From positions 1 to 9,808 of the forward strand of contig JAISNW010000106.1 of assembly GCA_031276055.1 (NCBI GenBank): a DNA stretch of 9,808 nt, given 5' to 3'. The DNA comes from Deferribacteraceae bacterium. GTDB taxonomy: Bacteria; Chrysiogenota; Deferribacteres; Deferribacterales; JAISNW01. The notes below the pieces were generated by a model. It was not told where the DNA came from, made no database searches, and saw only the letters and a list, made by a program, of their open reading frames with translations. Of the stretch, positions 6,219-9,808 are shown in pieces (position 1 is the stretch's first letter; the number at the start of each line of letters is the position of its first letter). Both the position numbers and the translations under genes were made by a program.

Positions 6219-7325
6219 TTATTCCAAATAATTAAATTCAACTTTACTTTGAATTATTATTTCATTCAATATATCATTTAAATATCCTTTTCTAACCGCT
6301 TCTTTAAATAAAATCACTAATTGAGGAATATTAACAACGTCTTCTATTGAATTCATATATCTATTTACAATTTTTTCAATTCCATATTGTTCATAAGCGC
6401 CTTTGCGAAGATGTTTATATATTTCTTCTCTATCTTTGGTAGTTTTTATAACAAAATGTATTGGATAATGTTCAAGCTTATCAATGTCTAAAAAATATTT
6501 TTTAATGTCAAGAGTTTCTGTTACTTGAAAGAAATAACCTAATGGTTTCATCACAAAATCAATTCCACCATCATTTGCATTTGTCCTGCCAGTTTTATAT
6601 AATTTTAGGGTTTCTTCTTTTAATTCATCTGGTGCATATCCCCAGAATATTTTTTTGCCATGGTAAAAGTATTTTAATATGGAATAACTTACAATTTCAA
6701 ATAATCTTGCATCAACATTATAATCAAGGAGACTGACAATAAAACAAAAAATCTTATTGTCATCTTGCTTTCCAATATTCTGTAGCTCTTTACAAGCCCT
6801 AATAAAATGCTCAAAAGCATCTCGCTTTGCATTTATATATATATCAATAATTTTTATTATTGTTTTACTCAAGTCATATTTTTGGTTATTGTATTTTATC
6901 ACAATAAGGTTTTTATTTATCCAATAGCGACTTGTAGGAATATCTCTTAATATAACCTGTTCATTACTCATTGGAAAATATTTATGGAATTCCTCGTTTA
7001 GTCGATGATTCAACGCATGGTTTTGCAGTTTTGCGCCAAAGGGAAGTTCACGTTGTCTCTTAAATAATTCAGAAAATATCGCCCCCTCATATTCGGAATA
7101 ATTTTTATGCTCTTCAAAAACGATTTTTATATAATCTTCCAAAAGTACATAAATAGCATATAAATTAGCAAAACTGCCTCTTGATTTCGAACCTTTATTA
7201 ACAGAACGTGTCTTGATATTTATGTATTCAAGCAATGGCGCAAATTTGATCAATTCTTCGCCATTGACTTGTAATTCTTGTTCAATGTGTCGAATTATTA
7301 CAGTAGTAAATTCGTGTTTAACCAT
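6219..7325 (-). CDS. putative type II restriction endonuclease, partner of the YhdJ-like methyltransferase
   Basis: I do not recognise the precise family of this 368-residue protein. The assignment rests on its position 18 nt downstream of a DNA methyltransferase gene on the same strand, and on a C-terminal nuclease-like core. That core has a helix with 'ARLFEIVSYSILKYF' (206-220, Glu210 as a candidate helix acid), then 'TGRTNANDGGIDFVM' with Asp256, then a strand 'YFFQVTE' (264-270). This fits the PD-(D/E)XK order Asp-(about 10)-(E/Q)xK, but Gln267 replaces Glu and the Lys position holds Thr269 or Glu270. The N-terminal part is helical, with 'GSKSRGSFANLYAIYVLLEDYI' around 45-66, and may bear DNA recognition. 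The start is fixed by an in-frame TAA two codons upstream. The only ribosome-binding-like sequence, AAAAGG, is 13 nt from the ATG, which suggests weak translation. Base and codon use are strongly AT-rich, unlike the neighbouring housekeeping genes. Confidence 0.75.
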   Translation of the reverse strand: MVKHEFTTVIIRHIEQELQVNGEELIKFAPLLEYINIKTRSVNKGSKSRGSFANLYAIYVLLEDYIKIVFEEHKNYSEYEGAIFSELFKRQRELPFGAKLQNHALNHRLNEEFHKYFPMSNEQVILRDIPTSRYWINKNLIVIKYNNQKYDLSKTIIKIIDIYINAKRDAFEHFIRACKELQNIGKQDDNKIFCFIVSLLDYNVDARLFEIVSYSILKYFYHGKKIFWGYAPDELKEETLKLYKTGRTNANDGGIDFVMKPLGYFFQVTETLDIKKYFLDIDKLEHYPIHFVIKTTKDREEIYKHLRKGAYEQYGIEKIVNRYMNSIEDVVNIPQLVILFKEAVRKGYLNDILNEIIIQSKVEFNYLE

Positions 7326-7343
7326 GATTTACAGCCAGCCTTT

Positions 7344-8183
7344 TCAAAAATTCATCTGAGAATAATCAACAACTTCATATGTTTTAGGTTCACGTTTTAT
7401 AGATTTCCCTTTATAATCCTCTATATTCAATACACGGCGTAAACCAATCTGATAATATATTTTGTCAATTTCAATTCCTATTGATTTACGACCTAATTTT
7501 TCACAGACGAAAGACGTTGTAAATGTTCCCGAAAACGGGTCTAAGACTATGTCACCTTCATTTGATGATGCTTTTATAATCCGTTCAAGTAATGCGATGG
7601 GCTTTTGTGTCGGATGATTTTCATATTCTTCCATTCTATATCTAACACGGGGGAATTCCCATACATTCCCGGGAACTTTGGTAGAATTATATTGAGTCGG
7701 AACTGGTTTCCTATAATCTATTAATTTTCGCTTTGCTCCTGTCTTTGCCTCGACACGTATTTCATCATTATTAAAACAGTAATTTTTTGTATCTTTAACA
7801 CAAAATAAAATTGGTTCATACAACGAACCAAAATATTTTTTTGCTTGAACGCCTGAGCTGTCATAATACCAAACTATCCTTGATAGAATAGTCAATTTCT
7901 GCCTTATATAAATATCATAATACGAGATAAATTGCGTTGATGTCATTATGTATAAAGAACCACTTCTTTTCAATTTTTTTATACACAAATCTATCCAGTT
8001 GTACGACCAATTCAAATAGTCAGTGTCGGTTTCCCATCTATCTTTTATAGTATTAAAATTTTTCCCTATATTATAAGGGGGATCAACAAAAATTAGATCT
8101 ACACTGCTGTCGGGTATGGTATTTAAACCATCAAAAACATCAGAATTTATTAACACATGTCCATTTTCTTCGTAAATATCCAT
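7344..8183 (-). CDS. YhdJ-like DNA adenine-N6 methyltransferase (beta class), modification half of an R-M system
   Basis: This 279-residue SAM-dependent DNA methyltransferase has beta-class motif order: catalytic DPPY (34-37) near the N-terminus and the SAM-binding motif DPFSGTFTT (215-223) near the C-terminus. It is collinear with E. coli YhdJ (M.EcoKII) along its length. From memory the shared blocks include 'SVDLIFVDPPYNIGKNF' (27-43), 'SRIVWYYDSSGVQAKK' (101-116), 'VEAKTGAKRKLIDYRK' (144-159), 'KVPGNVWEFPRVRY' (169-182) and 'YENHPTQKP' (187-195). YhdJ methylates adenine in ATGCAT, so the same target is likely here, because the target-recognition segment between the motifs is also conserved. 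AGGG lies about 5 nt before the ATG, so it should be translated better than the endonuclease gene 18 nt downstream. That fits the need to protect host DNA first. The gene is AT-rich, consistent with acquisition by transfer. Confidence 0.93.
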   Translation of the reverse strand: MDIYEENGHVLINSDVFDGLNTIPDSSVDLIFVDPPYNIGKNFNTIKDRWETDTDYLNWSYNWIDLCIKKLKRSGSLYIMTSTQFISYYDIYIRQKLTILSRIVWYYDSSGVQAKKYFGSLYEPILFCVKDTKNYCFNNDEIRVEAKTGAKRKLIDYRKPVPTQYNSTKVPGNVWEFPRVRYRMEEYENHPTQKPIALLERIIKASSNEGDIVLDPFSGTFTTSFVCEKLGRKSIGIEIDKIYYQIGLRRVLNIEDYKGKSIKREPKTYEVVDYSQMNF

Positions 8184-8202
8184 AACACCCTGCCAAAATT
8201 CA

Positions 8203-8220
8203 CTATTTTACTAACAATAG
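8203..8220. repeat. inverted repeat just upstream of the methyltransferase gene, possible operator
   Basis: The 18-nt element CTATTTTACTAACAATAG has perfect 5-bp arms around an 8-nt centre and ends 37 nt before the methyltransferase start codon. That is where its promoter or operator would be expected. In an AT-rich region a 5-bp match can arise by chance, and no controller protein gene is visible nearby. YhdJ-type enzymes are not known to bind here, so function is inference only. Confidence 0.2.
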
Positions 8221-8402
8221 CTGTTATAATTACTACTATAAAGAATAAACTATGGATGACATCTGAAATTTTATTAATTTTTCAAACCTAAAGTATGCCT
8301 CTCTAGCTTTAACATTCTCAAACCTTTTGTTCGACACGCCTACCCCCTAGCAGGATGGAACAATTATATTGTCACTATAACATAAATATTTTTAAAGCAA
8401 TA

Positions 8403-8426
8403 GGGGTTTTTAGACAAAAAAGCCCC
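8403..8426. repeat. hairpin-forming inverted repeat in the glmS upstream region
   Basis: GGGGTTTTT (8403-8411) can pair with AAAAAGCCCC (8417-8426), with a single bulged G between the G:C and A:T parts and a short loop. It looks like a terminator stem, but neither strand has a clear T-tract after it and no gene reads into it within the window. It may be a transcription barrier between the divergent units or a relic of the junction of the inserted DNA. Confidence 0.3.
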
Positions 8427-8527
8427 GCTGCGTGAGCAATGCATTTGCAAAAAAGCTAAGTTCTGCCAACGGGCATTATTATATAAATTTTTCGCAAGAA
8501 TCCGCCCTTTTTGATCTTATCTGCTAA

Positions 8528-8555
8528 TTGCATTAATCTTTAGAAATGGTATAAT
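8528..8555 (+). promoter_or_regulatory. extended -10 sigma70 promoter of glmS
   Basis: TATAAT (8550-8555) is a perfect -10 box, with the extended element TGG directly before it (8547-8549). A moderate -35 box TTGCAT (8528-8533) lies 16 nt upstream. Transcription would start near 8562, leaving a leader of only about 14 nt. That leader is almost wholly the purine-rich ribosome binding site GGGAGGGG, 2 nt before the ATG. There is no room for a leader riboswitch. Confidence 0.7.
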
Positions 8556-8575
8556 CAGGCGGGAAGGGAGGGGTT

Positions 8576-9808
8576 ATGTGCGGGATAGTCGGTTACTTTG
8601 GAAATTCAGATGCGGTTGAAACCCTTTTAGACGGTCTATCCCGCCTTGAGTATAGAGGTTATGATTCCGCGGGGGTTGCTGTTCCTTGCGGGGATGGTAT
8701 TTGCATTGTCCGCGCGGTAGGGCGGCTTGAAAACTTAAAAAACGCTCTAGCCGCTAAAACCTTTAAGGCGAATATGGGGATAGGGCACACCCGCTGGGCG
8801 ACGCACGGTAGACCTTCAGAGGTAAACGCCCACCCCCACCGCTCGGGCTCTATCGTCTTAGTTCATAACGGGATCGTGGAGAACTATCGGGAGCTTAAAA
8901 CTGCCCTTGAAGACAGCGGCTGTATATTCTCTTCCGATACTGATACAGAAGTTTTAGCCCACCTTATAGCAACTTTTTATCACGGCGATCTCCTTTCAGC
9001 TGTTAGAGAAGGGGTCTCTAAGGTGAAAGGCTCTTATGCTATTGCTGTTATAGATGCTGATAAAAGAGATAGAATAGTTGTTGCGCGCCGCGACAACCCC
9101 CTAGTTATAGGGGTTGATGATAAGAAAGGGGAGTATATCGCCGCCAGCGATATTCCCGCCGCCCTTAATATCACCAGAGATTTTATAATGTTAGGCGAGG
9201 GGGAGTTTGCAGAGCTCTCTAAAAGCGGAGTCGCCGTTTTCAATCCACTTGGAGAGGCTATTGCAAGAAAGGTTGTCCATATCGATTGGGATGCGGCTAT
9301 GGCGGAAAAAGACGGCTACCCCGACTTCATGTTGAAAGAGATAAATGAACAACCTAGAACCTTGATGGACACCCTTAGAGGCAAAATCATCCCTGATGAA
9401 GGCATTATCTATCTAGGCGAGTTGGATGCTTTAGAGGGTAAGATAGGCGAGGTGGAGAGAATCATTATAGTTGCCTGCGGCACCTCTCTGCACTCGGGAA
9501 TGATAGGAAAGCTATATATAGAAAAGTTTGCTCAAATTCCAGTCGAAGTAGATATAGCCTCTGAATTTTTGCAGAGAACCCTCCCTCTATCTGATAAAAT
9601 CCTCGTTGTCTGTGTAAGCCAATCAGGAGAGACAGCCGACACCAAACAGGCGTTGAGGCGGGCAAGAGATCGCGGGGCGCGTACAGCGGCGATATGCAAT
9701 GTGGTAGGCTCTGCCATAGCAAGTGAAGCAGATTATTGCATATATACCCACGCGGGACCTGAAATAAGCGTTGCTTCAACAAAAGCGTTTACCTCCCAAA
9801 CGATAGTC
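8576..9808 (+). CDS. glmS: glutamine--fructose-6-phosphate aminotransferase GlmS (3' end outside window)
   Basis: The first 411 codons are present and open to the window edge; full-length GlmS is about 600-610 residues. The enzyme makes glucosamine-6-phosphate from fructose-6-phosphate and glutamine, the first step towards UDP-GlcNAc for peptidoglycan and lipopolysaccharide. The N-terminal nucleophile glutaminase domain starts MCGIVGYFG, with Cys2 becoming the catalytic residue after Met removal. It shows 'LEYRGYDSAG' (24-33), 'HTRWATHG' (71-78), 'HNGIVENY' (97-104) and 'SDTDTEV' (120-126). The linker has 'FMLKEINEQP' (251-260). The isomerase domain shows CGTSLHSG (301-308), SQSGETADT (348-356) and 'STKAFTSQ' (401-408). 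The ATG at 8576 has a strong ribosome binding site and leaves Cys at position 2, which fixes the start. It is transcribed away from the R-M genes from its own promoter. Confidence 0.97.
   Translation, partial: MCGIVGYFGNSDAVETLLDGLSRLEYRGYDSAGVAVPCGDGICIVRAVGRLENLKNALAAKTFKANMGIGHTRWATHGRPSEVNAHPHRSGSIVLVHNGIVENYRELKTALEDSGCIFSSDTDTEVLAHLIATFYHGDLLSAVREGVSKVKGSYAIAVIDADKRDRIVVARRDNPLVIGVDDKKGEYIAASDIPAALNITRDFIMLGEGEFAELSKSGVAVFNPLGEAIARKVVHIDWDAAMAEKDGYPDFMLKEINEQPRTLMDTLRGKIIPDEGIIYLGELDALEGKIGEVERIIIVACGTSLHSGMIGKLYIEKFAQIPVEVDIASEFLQRTLPLSDKILVVCVSQSGETADTKQALRRARDRGARTAAICNVVGSAIASEADYCIYTHAGPEISVASTKAFTSQTIV

Larger units (their letters stand above)
8184..8575. other. 392-nt divergent intergenic region between the R-M genes and glmS
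   Basis: This region must hold the leftward promoter of the R-M genes and the rightward promoter of glmS. It is AT-rich up to about 8400. It contains several small inverted repeats: CTATT/AATAG arms at 8203-8220, just upstream of the methyltransferase start; GGGG/CCCC with adjoining T/A runs at 8403-8426; and TGCC/GGCA at 8464-8475, followed by an AT-rich tract. One ATGCAT site lies at 8439-8444. No ORF, tRNA or recognised riboswitch is visible. The leftward promoter boxes are not clear enough to place. Confidence 0.6.

Noticed and set aside
6191..8303. Short direct repeats (AACCTAA plus CCTCTC) at 6191-6205 and 8285-8303 flanking the R-M genes
   Set aside because: Only 7-nt and 6-nt matches with different spacing; too weak to call target-site duplications or attachment sites.
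8284..8370. tRNA-like GTTCGA segment (around 8320)
   Set aside because: The T-loop-like string has no matching acceptor, D-arm or anticodon stem on either strand.
8400..8575. glmS ribozyme/riboswitch upstream of glmS
   Set aside because: No recognisable ribozyme core is present, and the extended -10 promoter at 8550-8555 leaves a leader of only about 14 nt.
9465..9782. Antisense open frame within glmS
   Set aside because: It lies wholly opposite conserved GlmS isomerase motifs and has no recognisable protein features; it is a shadow of the real gene.
1..9808. CRISPR array, insertion sequence or prophage
   Set aside because: No regularly spaced repeats, transposase or phage structural genes are visible; the R-M pair is the only clearly accessory unit.

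Overview
The window is an ordinary bacterial chromosome segment with moderate base composition, interrupted by a clearly A+T-rich stretch (about 6,140-8,420) that carries a two-gene restriction-modification system. The core proteins (TypA/BipA, a two-domain PPK2-type polyphosphate:AMP phosphotransferase, stand-alone MnmD, a PlsC-type acyltransferase, GlmS) suggest a Gram-negative-like bacterium. No single gene settles the phylum, and I do not assign one.

Left part (1-1218, + strand). The window opens inside a gene whose last 105 or so codons are seen, a probable OB-fold domain protein with a CC motif. A sigma70-type promoter (392-420) then precedes a small exported protein of unknown function (476-844). 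Positions 845-1218 hold no convincing gene, only two short AT-rich frames that may be remnants.

Centre (1219-6135, - strand). Four genes read right to left: a PlsC-like acyltransferase, the polyphosphate:AMP phosphotransferase, mnmD and typA. The plsC-pap gap is 40 nt, pap and mnmD overlap by one base (TAATG), and typA follows after 99 nt. The first three look like one transcription unit, which typA may join. The roles are membrane phospholipid synthesis, AMP to ADP conversion with polyphosphate, wobble-uridine modification of tRNA, and ribosome-associated GTPase function. Translation and energy stress are a loose common theme, but that is inference.

Right part. The restriction-modification pair (6219-8183, - strand) is a DNA adenine methyltransferase very similar to E. 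coli YhdJ, followed 18 nt downstream by a putative restriction endonuclease with a PD-(D/E)XK-like but non-canonical active-site motif. By analogy with YhdJ the target is probably ATGCAT, which occurs four times in the window. A weak terminator-like hairpin separates the endonuclease gene from plsC and directly abuts the plsC start codon. A 392-nt divergent intergenic region leads to glmS (8576 to the window end, + strand, cut off at codon 411). It has an extended -10 promoter, a very short leader and no visible glmS ribozyme.
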